Shown here one piece after another: positions 42,464-50,525 of a stretch of 64,000 nt of DNA. Position numbers and translations under genes: made by a program. The notes beneath the pieces are model-generated. The model did no database searches and was not told the origin of the DNA. It was given only the letters and a program-made list of their open reading frames with translations. Numbering within the stretch: position 1 is the stretch's first letter; each line of letters starts with the position of its first letter. This stretch comes from Saccharopolyspora flava (GTDB lineage Bacteria; Actinomycetota; Actinomycetes; Mycobacteriales; Pseudonocardiaceae): assembly GCF_900116135.1 (NCBI RefSeq), contig NZ_FOZX01000009.1, positions 233,931 to 297,930 on the forward strand. The letters are read 5' to 3'.

Positions 42464-43528
42464 TCAGTTCTTCGTGCCGCCGTAGGCCTCTGACGAGGCG
42501 TAGACGGTCGTTCCGGTCTGGTCGGGGCTGAGACGGAGGGAGACGTGGGCGAGCAATCCGGCCTGGGAAGCCAGATCCCGGTCGGTGAGCGCGCCGATCA
42601 CCTCGTCGAGCATCGCCGGGTCGACGCGGCGCTCGCGCAGGTGCCTGCGGACCCGCTCGCGGGCCACCGAGTCGTCCGGGACGTAGTCGCGCAGCGGCAG
42701 GTACAGGCTGTAGTTGCTGGGCTTCTCGCGGTCGCCCTGGACGAACGAGTAGCTCGACACCAGCGGCCTGCCGGTGAAGCGCTCGGTCCCGGGCGCCAGC
42801 AGCCGGCAGAAGTCGCCGACCTGGCCCTGGTCGATGCCGGGCGCGGCGGAGGCGGCGTGCTGCACCTCGGCGACGCCCGCGTCGTGCTGCGAGACGTAGA
42901 CCTTGACCCGCGACTGCGGGCTGCGGTCCAGGTCGAGCGCGAAGAACGTCAGCCGGTCGGCGGGCCTGCGCAGCGCGTAGTCGGAGACGGTGAGGTGGGC
43001 GCCGTCGAGGCCCAGGCGCGCGAAGGCCTCCTCGACCAGCTCCTCGGCCCGGTCCCGCCCGCGCACGTCGGGGTTGAAGTAGACCTTGAACTTCGGCCTG
43101 CCCGCGGCGTCGAAGATGAAGGAGAACCACCAGGAGAACCTGCCCTGCGGCTCGTCCGGGCTGAACAGGTCCTCGACGGCGCGCAGCCGGTCCAGCGGCA
43201 GGTCGTAGCGCTCGGCGAGGGCGGCGACGAGGTCCTTCGCGGCCCGCAGGTTCGCGGTGGGCGAGGGGTCGGCGGGCAGCGTTTCGGCGAGGATCCGCAG
43301 GTGGCGGTCGCCGCCGTCGTTGACCTGGACGGAGAACTCCACGGGGGTGGCGTCGTCGGCGATGTCCGATGGCCACGCGGGAGGGCCGGCCAGCGGCCGG
43401 TCGCGGGCCGCTCCCAGCACGTCGCCGAGTAATCGGGAGGGGTCGTCCGGGTCTATTCCCACTGCTCCGCAGAGGTTTTCCAACTGCCTTTTCGTCAGAT
43501 CGCCGAGCGTCTCGCCGGCCGTGCTCAT
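42464..43528 (-). CDS. DMATS-type (ABBA fold) indole prenyltransferase 2
   Basis: 354 residues. The strand motifs GRPKFKVYFNP, SRVKVYVS and YSLYLPL are those of bacterial 6-dimethylallyl-tryptophan/indole prenyltransferases. ATG 43528 is chosen; a five-codon longer frame exists. It is the first gene of a two-gene operon with tnaA. It differs clearly from prenyltransferase 1 at 30108, so the pair is not a recent duplication. The expected substrates are dimethylallyl diphosphate and indole or tryptophan; ring position cannot be predicted. Confidence 0.87.
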   Translation of the reverse strand: MSTAGETLGDLTKRQLENLCGAVGIDPDDPSRLLGDVLGAARDRPLAGPPAWPSDIADDATPVEFSVQVNDGGDRHLRILAETLPADPSPTANLRAAKDLVAALAERYDLPLDRLRAVEDLFSPDEPQGRFSWWFSFIFDAAGRPKFKVYFNPDVRGRDRAEELVEEAFARLGLDGAHLTVSDYALRRPADRLTFFALDLDRSPQSRVKVYVSQHDAGVAEVQHAASAAPGIDQGQVGDFCRLLAPGTERFTGRPLVSSYSFVQGDREKPSNYSLYLPLRDYVPDDSVARERVRRHLRERRVDPAMLDEVIGALTDRDLASQAGLLAHVSLRLSPDQTGTTVYASSEAYGGTKN

Positions 43529-44146
43529 CGCAGCCCCGATCAATGTGACTTCGGACTCCGGCTTTTGGCCACCGGAAAGTTACGGGCGGTCACGATAGTA
43601 TCCATGATCTTGCCGCTGCAGGGCCACCGGAGTGATCTTGGTCCGGGGTGGACGCGGGACGAAACTCCGTGTTACATCGGACAACTGGGAGAAACGTCCG
43701 CGATGACGGCTCCGCCCGCCTGTGATCAACTGGCTGTTCACAGAGTGGCTTCCATTTGGTAATGGATCCACAGTGGACAGTGCAATTCACGGGTGCCTAA
43801 CCCACCCGGTTCGCCGCCTCGGACAAAAGCGCGAGCGCAATGCCTGGTCAGCAGCCGATGTTCTCGGAACTCCCGTGCGCGGACACCGGTGTGAACAAAG
43901 GGAAACAGGTCCGTGAGTATGATCCTGACTCGGTCCGCGCGGCGGGTGACGGCGAGACGGGGACGAGCGCCCCGCGCCGCGTCCGGCCGGGGTGGGGTTC
44001 TGGGGTGTCCGGGTCCGCTTGGCCGCTCGATGATGGCGTAGAAAAGGCGTGATCGGACCCGCATCGGCGGGTGACGGTCGCGGGTCCGGAAGTGACTCTC
44101 CGGTACACTTCCGCGGCCGGGCGCAGAGTGGAGTTGGAGAGTCTCG
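43529..44146. other. Long intergenic region of reduced GC
   Basis: About 620 bp between divergent genes. The part from 43550 to 43800 is clearly lower in GC than the window average and contains no convincing frame. Short frames at 43840-44052 and 43915-44040 lack ribosome sites and homology. It probably holds the prenyltransferase-tnaA promoter and may mark an insertion boundary. Confidence 0.4.
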
Positions 44147-44863
44147 ATGGCACGTGACGCGGACCACGACGATTCCGGTGGGATCTCCGCGATCCTGAAC
44201 CGGATCGACCCGTTCGCGTGGGTACCGATCATCGCGATGTTGGTGCTCGCGCTGGTGACGGCGCTGGTCCTGGAAGTGCCGCTGCTGGGCCTGCTGCTGC
44301 TGATCGCCGCTCTGGTGATCTTCGGCTTCGACCTGTGGATCAACAGCCGCAAGAACGCGGGCAAGGCCCCGATGCGGATGCCGCGCCGCAGGCGTCGTGA
44401 CGACGACGACTTCGACCTGGACTTCAGCGACGACCTCCGGGCCTCCCGAGCGGAGAGCTCCCGGCCCGAGCGCGGCGCCCAGCCGCCCGCCGCCCGCCCC
44501 GGCGCCCGGCCCGGTGCGGGCCAGCAGGGTCGTCCCGGCGGCCCGCAGCAGGGTCGTCCGGCCGGTCAGGGTCGCCCCGGTGCCCCGCAGCAGCCGCCCG
44601 GCGCGGGCAGGCAGGGCGCTCCCGGTCAGGGACGTCCGCAGGGCCCGCCGCCGAACCAGGGCGGCCGTCCGGCCCCGCCCGGGCAGGGCCGTCCCGGCGC
44701 TCAGCCGAACCAAGGCCGTCCGCAGGGCAACCCCCCGGCCGCCCCGCCGCCCGGCGCGGGTCGCCCCGGCGCGCAGCCCCCGGGCCCGGGCCGTCCCGGC
44801 GCCCCCGGTGGCCCCGGCGGACGCCCGCCGCAGCGCCCGGCACCCGGCGGCAACCGGTACTGA
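44147..44863 (+). CDS. Membrane protein with long Pro/Gly/Gln-rich low-complexity tail
   Basis: 238 residues. Two hydrophobic helices (about 25-66, VPIIAMLVLALVTALVL and LLGLLLLIAALVIFGFDLW) are followed by a basic-acidic linker (MPRRRRRDDDDFDLDF). From residue 105 a tail of about 130 residues is made almost only of Pro, Gly, Gln, Ala and Arg in GRPGAPQQ/GQGRP-like units. The tail should be disordered and cytoplasmic or wall-facing. ATG 44147 follows GGAGTTGGAGAG. A terminator follows directly. Similar small tailed membrane proteins occur in Pseudonocardiales; the function is unknown. Confidence 0.8.
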   Translation: MARDADHDDSGGISAILNRIDPFAWVPIIAMLVLALVTALVLEVPLLGLLLLIAALVIFGFDLWINSRKNAGKAPMRMPRRRRRDDDDFDLDFSDDLRASRAESSRPERGAQPPAARPGARPGAGQQGRPGGPQQGRPAGQGRPGAPQQPPGAGRQGAPGQGRPQGPPPNQGGRPAPPGQGRPGAQPNQGRPQGNPPAAPPPGAGRPGAQPPGPGRPGAPGGPGGRPPQRPAPGGNRY

Positions 44864-44866
44864 CAG

Positions 44867-44904
44867 AACTCGGCCCCAGCCAGCTGGCTGGGGCCGAGTT
44901 GTTT
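44867..44904. terminator. Hairpin terminator, shared by convergent genes
   Basis: A perfect 15-bp stem AACTCGGCCCCAGCC / GGCTGGGGCCGAGTT with an AGCT loop, then GTTT, between the low-complexity protein and ssuD. Confidence 0.75.
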
Positions 44905-44911
44905 CCGCAGG

Positions 44912-46057
44912 TCAGTGCGGAGCCGGGGTCAGATCGCGCGCGACCGCGGGTCCGGTCGCCGCGCGCAGGCCGCGGCGAGCGAGCTCCGGGTGGACGCCCT
45001 CGCCGAACCAGTAGGCCTCCTCCAGGTGCGGGTAGCCGGACAGCACGAACTCGTCGATGCCCACCGCGTGGTACTCCTCGATGAGGTCGGCCACCTCGGC
45101 GTGGCTGCCCACCAGCGCCGTCCCGGCCCCGCCGCGCAGCAGCCCGACACCGGCCCACAGGCCCGGGTGCACCTCCAGGTCGCGGGCGCTGCTGGGCAGC
45201 ACGCCGCCGTGCAGCTCGGCGATCTTGCGCTGGCCGGTCGCCTCGGTCTTGGCGATCTTGGCCTGCGAGGCCGCGACGTCGGCCGGGTCCATCTGCTCCA
45301 GGAACCGCTGCGCGGTGCCCCACGCGTCGGCGCTGGTGTCGCGGGTGATCACGTGCGCGCGCAGCCCGAACCGCAGCTCGCGGCCCTCCTCGGCGGCCAG
45401 CTCGCGCAACCGCTGCACCTTGCGGCCCACCGCCGCCGGCGGCTCGCCCCAGGTCAGGTGCACGTCGGCGCGCCGCGCCGCCACCGGCAGCGCCGCCTCC
45501 GAGGAACCCCCGAAGTACAGCGGCGGCGCGGGCTCCGGCGCCTCGAACGAGGTCGCGCCGCGCACGCTGTAGTGCTCGCCGTCGAAGTCGAAGGGCTCCC
45601 CGGCGAAGATGCCGCGCAGCACCGCCAGGAACTCGTCGGTGCGCGCGTAGCGCTCGTCGTGGTCGAGCCAGTCGCCGTAGCGCTGCTGCTCGGTGGACTC
45701 GCCGCCGGTGACGATGTTGAGCAGCAGCCGCCCCTCGGAGACCTTCTGGTAGGTCGCGGCCAGCTGCGCCGCCAGCGTCGGCGACAGCGAACCCGGGCGG
45801 AAGGCGACCAGGAACTTGATCCGCTTGGTGCGCGCCAGCAGAGCGGCGGTGGTGATCCAGGCGTCCTGGCACCAGCTGCCGGTGGGGGTGAGCATCCCGG
45901 TGAACCCGAGGTGCTCGACGGCCTGCGCGACCTGCGCGAGGTAGTCGATGTCGGGCCGGCGGGGCGTGTCGGCCCCGGTCGGCGTGGTGTGCGGGCGGTC
46001 CACGACGGACCGGCCGTCGCCGTGGGTCGGCAGGAACCAGTGGGTGGTGATGGGCAT
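44912..46057 (-). CDS. ssuD: FMNH2-dependent alkanesulfonate monooxygenase
   Basis: 381 residues, luciferase-like barrel of the SsuD branch: THWFLPTHGDGR at the N-terminus, AFRPGSLSPTLAAQLAATYQKVSEGRLLLNIVTGG and DWLDHDERYARTDEFL, the last matching the SsuD flavin and active-site loop. Known SsuD releases sulfite from C2-C10 alkanesulfonates with FMNH2 supplied by a separate reductase. It lies 12 nt after the sulfonate-binding protein gene; no reductase or permease follows. Confidence 0.88.
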   Translation of the reverse strand: MPITTHWFLPTHGDGRSVVDRPHTTPTGADTPRRPDIDYLAQVAQAVEHLGFTGMLTPTGSWCQDAWITTAALLARTKRIKFLVAFRPGSLSPTLAAQLAATYQKVSEGRLLLNIVTGGESTEQQRYGDWLDHDERYARTDEFLAVLRGIFAGEPFDFDGEHYSVRGATSFEAPEPAPPLYFGGSSEAALPVAARRADVHLTWGEPPAAVGRKVQRLRELAAEEGRELRFGLRAHVITRDTSADAWGTAQRFLEQMDPADVAASQAKIAKTEATGQRKIAELHGGVLPSSARDLEVHPGLWAGVGLLRGGAGTALVGSHAEVADLIEEYHAVGIDEFVLSGYPHLEEAYWFGEGVHPELARRGLRAATGPAVARDLTPAPH

Positions 46058-46069
46058 CGGTGTTCCCTC

Positions 46070-47083
46070 TTAGGCGGTGGCGAGCTGGCTGGCGAAGCGG
46101 GTGTCGACGAAGTCGGCGACCGCGAATCTGCGGGGGATCTCCTTGGCGGCGACGAAGGCGTCGGCGAGTTCCTGCTCGGACCGGATGACGGTTTCGTCCA
46201 GCGGGACCGGCAGGTCGGGGCCGAGTTCGGTGGCCTTGCGGGTGACCTCGATCGGCAGGCCGGTGTCCTGCGACCAGGCCTGGGCGCGGGCCTCCCGGTT
46301 GGCGTCGGAGAAGCGGTTGGCCCGGGCCAGCCGGGTCAGGTAGTCGGCGATCGCCGAGTTGCGCCGGGCGTCGGCCAGCGCGGCGGTGCTCGCGACCTGG
46401 AAGGTGTAGCCGTTGGCGCCGCCGGAGCGCCCGTCGGCGATGACCCGGGCGCCGGATTCGAGCTGGATCTGCGCGAAGTAGGGGTCCCAGATCGCCCAGG
46501 CGTCCACCGCGCCCTGCTTGAAGGCGCCCAGCGCGTCGGCGGGCTGCAGGAAGACGAGCTGGACGTCGTCGGGGGTGAGCCGGAGGGCGCTGAGGGTCTG
46601 CAGGATCTGCCCGTGCGCGGAGCTCCCCTTCGCCACGGCGATCTTCTTGCCGCGCAGCTGTTCCGGGGTCTGCAGCGGGGAGTTCGGCAGCACCACCACG
46701 GCGTCGCTGGCGACGTTGCCCTGCGCCACGGCGACGATCTTGAAGTCGGCCTTGGCGGCGGCGGCGAACAGCGGGGGAGTGTTGCCGGTCCCGCCGATGT
46801 CGATGGCGTCGGCCGACAACGCCTCCATGAGCGGCGGTCCGGAGGTGAAGGTCGCCCACTCGACCTGGTACGGGAAGTCGTCGAGTCCGGCGGAGCGGAT
46901 CAGCGACCGCGAGGCGCCCTTCTGGTCGCCGACTCGCAGCTTCACCCCGCGCAGCTGCTCGGGCGGGATCAGCGGCGGGGGAGGGGCGGCCGCGGCGTCA
47001 CCGCCGCTGCCACCGGAGCACGCGGCGAGCACTCCGGTGGCCGAGGTGGCCGCGAGCAACGACAGGAAATCACGACGGCGCAA
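46070..47083 (-). CDS. Aliphatic sulfonate/nitrate/taurine-type ABC substrate-binding lipoprotein (SsuA-like)
   Basis: 337 residues. The N-terminus RRRDFLSLLAATSATG combines a Tat-like twin-Arg with a lipobox (LAAC, Cys at 22). The body is an NMT1/SsuA-type binding protein with LRVGDQKGASRSLIR, GGTGNTPPLFAAAA and KQGAVDAWAIWDPYF. TTG 47083 is preceded by GGAG 9 nt upstream. It is co-transcribed with ssuD. The ATP-binding and permease subunits are not present on either side and must be elsewhere. Confidence 0.85.
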   Translation of the reverse strand: MRRRDFLSLLAATSATGVLAACSGGSGGDAAAAPPPPLIPPEQLRGVKLRVGDQKGASRSLIRSAGLDDFPYQVEWATFTSGPPLMEALSADAIDIGGTGNTPPLFAAAAKADFKIVAVAQGNVASDAVVVLPNSPLQTPEQLRGKKIAVAKGSSAHGQILQTLSALRLTPDDVQLVFLQPADALGAFKQGAVDAWAIWDPYFAQIQLESGARVIADGRSGGANGYTFQVASTAALADARRNSAIADYLTRLARANRFSDANREARAQAWSQDTGLPIEVTRKATELGPDLPVPLDETVIRSEQELADAFVAAKEIPRRFAVADFVDTRFASQLATA

Positions 47084-47422
47084 GATCTTTCACTCCATCT
47101 GCGAGGCACGACGACTCCGCCCGGGAGACGACGTCACCGGGCGCGCGGGAAGCGACGGTTTTTCCTCGAATTGACCGGACAAAAGGGATCTTGATCATGG
47201 ACAGTTCGAGGAAAAACTGCCCACTGCCCCGAAAAAGCCCTACGCGATCGGACAGATGGAGCTGGCCTGCCGCCGGAGATCGACGTGCAGGCGCCAGGAG
47301 AAGGCGTTCCGGATGAACACGCTTCGGATGCTCGCAGCGCCCCACCGGGAGGTCAACGCTCGAGACGGATATCCCACATCACGGAACGCAGTGCCACCCT
47401 GTGCGGGAGTCCTGGACGCAGA
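47084..47422. other. Intergenic region with a repeat copy
   Basis: About 340 bp between the sulfonate binding protein and the MHS transporter terminator. It contains repeat copy C. An open frame across 47070-47345 has poor codon use and no ribosome site. A GDVVSRAESSCLA stretch on the minus strand faintly recalls the Cys leaders at 3411 and 5376 but does not end in a stop. Confidence 0.4.
47161..47218. repeat. Dispersed palindromic repeat, copy C
   Basis: Inverted repeat TTTTTCCTCGAA / TTCGAGGAAAAA. Read on the minus strand it matches the interior of copy A over CAGTTTTTCCTCGAA, CATGATCAA and TTTTG. It is shorter and less perfect than copies A and B and lies upstream of the sulfonate genes. 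Confidence 0.55.
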
Positions 47423-47453
47423 ACGGCCCCGATCCCGGTGGGATCGGGGCCGT
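47423..47453. terminator. Hairpin terminator after the MHS transporter
   Basis: A perfect 14-bp stem ACGGCCCCGATCCC / GGGATCGGGGCCGT with a GGT loop, 20 nt beyond the minus-strand transporter stop. Confidence 0.7.
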
Positions 47454-47472
47454 GCGGGTCCGTCGGCCGAGG

Positions 47473-48789
47473 TCAGACCGTTGTCGGAGTCCTGCGCAGG
47501 CCCAGTTCGGCGGTGGGCACTTCGTGCGTTTCGCGGGCCGAGGCGACCGCGATGATGTTGAGCGCGCACAGCCCGGCGGTGAACAGCGCCACGGAGATCC
47601 ACCCGTCGCGCCCGCCGCCGATGGCCTCGGCGATGCTGGGGGAGAACCCGGCCAGCGCGAACCCGATCTGGGTGCCCACGGCCATGCCCGACAGCCGCAC
47701 CTTCGCCGGGAACATCTCGCCGTAGAACGCGGGCCAGATCCCGTTGGTGGCGCTGTAGACCACGCCGAACAGGGCGATCCCGGCGGTGAAGATGAGCACC
47801 CAGCTCCCGGTCGACAGCGACCACAGGTAGGCGAACATCAGCACCGCGCACCCGGCCGAACCGCCGATGAACACCGGCTTGCGCCCGATCCGGTCCGACA
47901 GCCTCGCCCACAGCGGGATCGCCGCCAGCGCCACGACGTTGGCCAGCACGCCCACCCACAGGATCGGCGTCTTGGCCAGACCCACGGTGTTCACCGCGTA
48001 GCTCAGCGCGTAGACGGTGAAGATCGTGCTCACCGCCGCGATCACCGACGCGACGATCACCCGCAGCACCCCGGCCCAGTGGTCGCGGAACAGCGGCAGC
48101 AGCGGCGTCTTCTCGCGCTTCGTCTCGGCGACCTCCTCGACGAACACGGGCGTCTCGTCGAGCTTGCTGCGGATCACCAGGCCGGCGATGACCACGATCC
48201 CGCTGAGCCAGAACGGAACTCGCCAGCCCCAGGCGACCAGCTGGTCCTCCGGCAGCGCGGCGATCGGCAGGAACACCGCGGTCGCCAGGATCTGCCCGGC
48301 CTGGGTGCCGCTGAGGGTGAAGCTGGTGAAGTACGCGCGCCGGTGCGCGGGCGCGTGCTCCAGCGACATCGAGTTCGCCCCGGCCTGCTCGCCGGCGGCC
48401 GAGAAGCCCTGCAGCAGCCGGAGCGCGACCAGCAGCGCGGGCGCGGCCAGGCCGATCCGCTCGTAGGTGGGCAGGCATCCGACCAGGACCGTGGAGATGC
48501 CCATCAGCAGCACGGTGAACACCAGCACGCGCTTGCGGCCGAAGGCGTCGCCGATGTGGCCGAGCACGAACGCCCCGATCGGCCGGGCCAGGTAGCCGAC
48601 GCCGAAGGAGGCCAGCGCCAGCAGCGTCCCGGTCGCCGGGTCGGAGGTGGGGAAGAAGATCTTGTTGAACACCAGCGCCGCGGCGGTGCCGTAGATGAAG
48701 AAGTCGTAGTACTCGAGCGCGCTTCCGATCCACGCGGCGATCGCGGCCTTGCGCGGTTTGCCCCGGGTGGCTCTCGGGCCGTCGGTCAC
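47473..48789 (-). CDS. MFS transporter of the metabolite:H+ symporter (MHS) family, probable shikimate/aromatic acid uptake
   Basis: 438 residues, 12 membrane helices. SALEYYDFFIYGTAAALVF and GHIGDAFGRKRVLV are the MHS (ShiA/KgtP/ProP) signatures. ATG 48789. A TetR gene and a shikimate dehydrogenase plus dehydroshikimate dehydratase operon lie just beyond, with similar palindromes before this gene and before that operon, so shikimate or quinate uptake is the best inference. Confidence 0.85.
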   Translation of the reverse strand: MTDGPRATRGKPRKAAIAAWIGSALEYYDFFIYGTAAALVFNKIFFPTSDPATGTLLALASFGVGYLARPIGAFVLGHIGDAFGRKRVLVFTVLLMGISTVLVGCLPTYERIGLAAPALLVALRLLQGFSAAGEQAGANSMSLEHAPAHRRAYFTSFTLSGTQAGQILATAVFLPIAALPEDQLVAWGWRVPFWLSGIVVIAGLVIRSKLDETPVFVEEVAETKREKTPLLPLFRDHWAGVLRVIVASVIAAVSTIFTVYALSYAVNTVGLAKTPILWVGVLANVVALAAIPLWARLSDRIGRKPVFIGGSAGCAVLMFAYLWSLSTGSWVLIFTAGIALFGVVYSATNGIWPAFYGEMFPAKVRLSGMAVGTQIGFALAGFSPSIAEAIGGGRDGWISVALFTAGLCALNIIAVASARETHEVPTAELGLRRTPTTV

Positions 48790-48833
48790 TGTCAGCTCCA
48801 GGAAGTCCGTGCACCGTTGCGCGGTGGCTTATG

Positions 48834-48849
48834 AACCATCTAGTTAGTT
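48834..48849. promoter_or_regulatory. TetR-type operator before the MHS transporter
   Basis: AACCATCTAGTTAGTT (minus strand AACTAACTAGATGGTT), about 45 nt upstream of the transporter start, resembles the perfect palindrome AACTAGCTAGTT before the aroE-type gene. The shared AACTA.CTAG core suggests one TetR protein controls both. Confidence 0.5.
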
Positions 48850-48914
48850 CTCAAGACTGTGAAGCGCGCGAGAACGCGTGTCAAGGGTGTGTTTCCGGCC
48901 CGTGACAGCCGGGT

Positions 48915-49565
48915 TCAGCGCCGCGACAGGAAGTCGATCACCATGTCGCCGAGCATCCGGCGGTAGTGGTCGCGGCGCTTCGGGTCGAGCAGGTCGCGCT
49001 GGAAGATCGCCTGGAACGTGTAGCGGTTGGCGGTCCGGAACACGCAGAACGAGCTGATCATCATGTGCACGTCGAGCGCGTCGACGTCGTCGCGGAACGC
49101 GCCGGACTCCCGTCCCCGCCGCAGCACGCCGTCGATCACCTCCACCGCCGGGCCGGCCAGCCCGGGCAGCAGCTCGGACTTGGTCAGGTGCTCGGCGCGG
49201 TGGATGTTCTCGATGCTGACCAGCCGCAGGAAGTCCGGGTGCGACTCGTGGTGGTCGAAGGTGAGCTCGGCGAGCTCGCGGATCGCCTCGGCGGGCTCCA
49301 GCGCGTCGAGGTCGACCTGGCCCTCCAGGCTGCGGATGACCGAGTAGGCGTTCTCCAGCGCGGCCAGGTAGAGCTGCTCCTTGCCGGAGAAGTAGTAGTA
49401 GATCATCCGCTTGGTGGTGCTGGTGCGCGCCGCGATCTCGTCGACGCGGGCTCCGGCGTAGCCCTTGTCGGCGAACTCCTCGGTGGCCACCCGCAGGATC
49501 TCCGCGCGGGTCCGATCGGCGTCGCGCTGCTTGATCGCTGCGGTCTCGGACGACGGTGCGGCCAC
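48915..49565 (-). CDS. TetR-family regulator of the shikimate-type genes
   Basis: 216 residues: the N-terminal helix-turn-helix (ILRVATEEFADKGYAGARVDEIAARTSTTKRMIYYYF) and a ligand-binding domain with the C-terminal part characteristic of this TetR branch (HESHPDFLRLVSIENIHRAEH). GAGGAG precedes GTG 49565. It sits between the transporter and catabolic genes with AACTA...TAGTT operators at both flanks. The inducer may be a shikimate-pathway acid. Confidence 0.86.
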   Translation of the reverse strand: MAAPSSETAAIKQRDADRTRAEILRVATEEFADKGYAGARVDEIAARTSTTKRMIYYYFSGKEQLYLAALENAYSVIRSLEGQVDLDALEPAEAIRELAELTFDHHESHPDFLRLVSIENIHRAEHLTKSELLPGLAGPAVEVIDGVLRRGRESGAFRDDVDALDVHMMISSFCVFRTANRYTFQAIFQRDLLDPKRRDHYRRMLGDMVIDFLSRR

Positions 49566-49647
49566 GATGCTCCTCTGCGGTCGGTGCACTTCAGGGCCAC
49601 TGTAGTGCACCGAGGGTTCCGGAAGGGCGGTTCGCGGTCCTACTATT

Positions 49648-49659
49648 AACTAGCTAGTT
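49648..49659. promoter_or_regulatory. TetR-type operator before the aroE-qsuB operon
   Basis: Perfect 12-bp palindrome AACTAGCTAGTT in an AT-rich promoter stretch, 24 nt before GTG 49683 and between the divergent TetR and aroE-type genes. Confidence 0.6.
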
Positions 49660-49682
49660 CGTTACTTAATGGGGAGTGCGGA

Positions 49683-50525
49683 GTGCGAGACGGCTACCTG
49701 GTGGGGCTCATCGGATCGGGCATCGGCCCGTCGCTGAGCCCGGCGTTGCACGAGCGGGAGGCCGCCGAGCTCGGCCTGGACTACCGCTACCGGCGGTGGG
49801 ACCTCGACGAGCTGGGCGCCCCGCCGGCCGCCGTCGGCGAACTGCTCGATCGCGCTCGCGCCGAGGGCTACCGGGGGCTCAACATCACCCACCCCTGCAA
49901 GCAGCTCGTGCTGGAGCACCTCGACGAGGTCGATCCCGACGCGGCCGCGCTGGGCGCGGTCAACACCGTCGTCTTCGACGGGGACCGCGCCGTCGGCCAC
50001 AACACCGACCACTCCGGGTTCGCCCGCAGCCTCCGTCGCGGCCTGCCCGGTGCCGCGCTGGACCGCGTGCTGCTGCTCGGCGCGGGCGGCGCCGGGGCGG
50101 CCGTCGCGCACGCGCTGCTGGGGCTGGGCGCGGGGGAGGTCCGCGTCGTCGACCTCGACGCCGACCGCGCCGCCGCGCTGGTCGCGTCCCTGCCGGAGCG
50201 CGCGGCCGTCGGCGGCGAGCTCGCCGCGGAGCTGGCTCGCGCGGACGGCCTGGTGCACGCCACCCCGACCGGAATGGCCGCTCACCCCGGACTTCCGGTG
50301 CCCGCCGGGCTGCTGCGGCCCGAGCAGTGGGTGGCCGAGGTGGTCTACCGGCCGCTGGCCACCGAACTCGTCGTCACCGCGCGGGAACTCGGCTGCCGGG
50401 TGCTCGACGGCGGTGGCATGGCGGTGTTCCAGGCCGTGGACGCGTTCCGGCTGTTCACCGGGGTGGAACCCGATGCCGAGCGGATGCTGCGGCACTTCGC
50501 CGACCTGGAGGGAGCGCATGTCTGA
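49683..50525 (+). CDS. aroE: Shikimate/quinate dehydrogenase (AroE family)
   Basis: 280 residues. The substrate domain has IGPSLSPALHEREA, NITHPCKQ (catalytic Lys) and GAVNTVVF with GHNTDHSGF; the Rossmann domain has LLGAGGAGAAVAHALL. The HNTDHSGF form, in place of the biosynthetic GxNTDxxG, and the catabolic neighbour suggest a quinate/shikimate-oxidising enzyme rather than the housekeeping AroE. GTG 49683 follows GGGGAGTG. It overlaps the dehydratase gene by 8 nt. Confidence 0.86.
   Translation: MRDGYLVGLIGSGIGPSLSPALHEREAAELGLDYRYRRWDLDELGAPPAAVGELLDRARAEGYRGLNITHPCKQLVLEHLDEVDPDAAALGAVNTVVFDGDRAVGHNTDHSGFARSLRRGLPGAALDRVLLLGAGGAGAAVAHALLGLGAGEVRVVDLDADRAAALVASLPERAAVGGELAAELARADGLVHATPTGMAAHPGLPVPAGLLRPEQWVAEVVYRPLATELVVTARELGCRVLDGGGMAVFQAVDAFRLFTGVEPDAERMLRHFADLEGAHV

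Noticed and set aside
43840..44052. Small gene upstream of the low-complexity membrane protein
   Set aside because: No ribosome site, no homology and codon use unlike neighbours.
47084..47150. Third Cys leader peptide before the sulfonate genes
   Set aside because: The stretch GDVVSRAESSCLA only loosely resembles the leader motif, does not end in a stop and is not followed by the anti-SD element.
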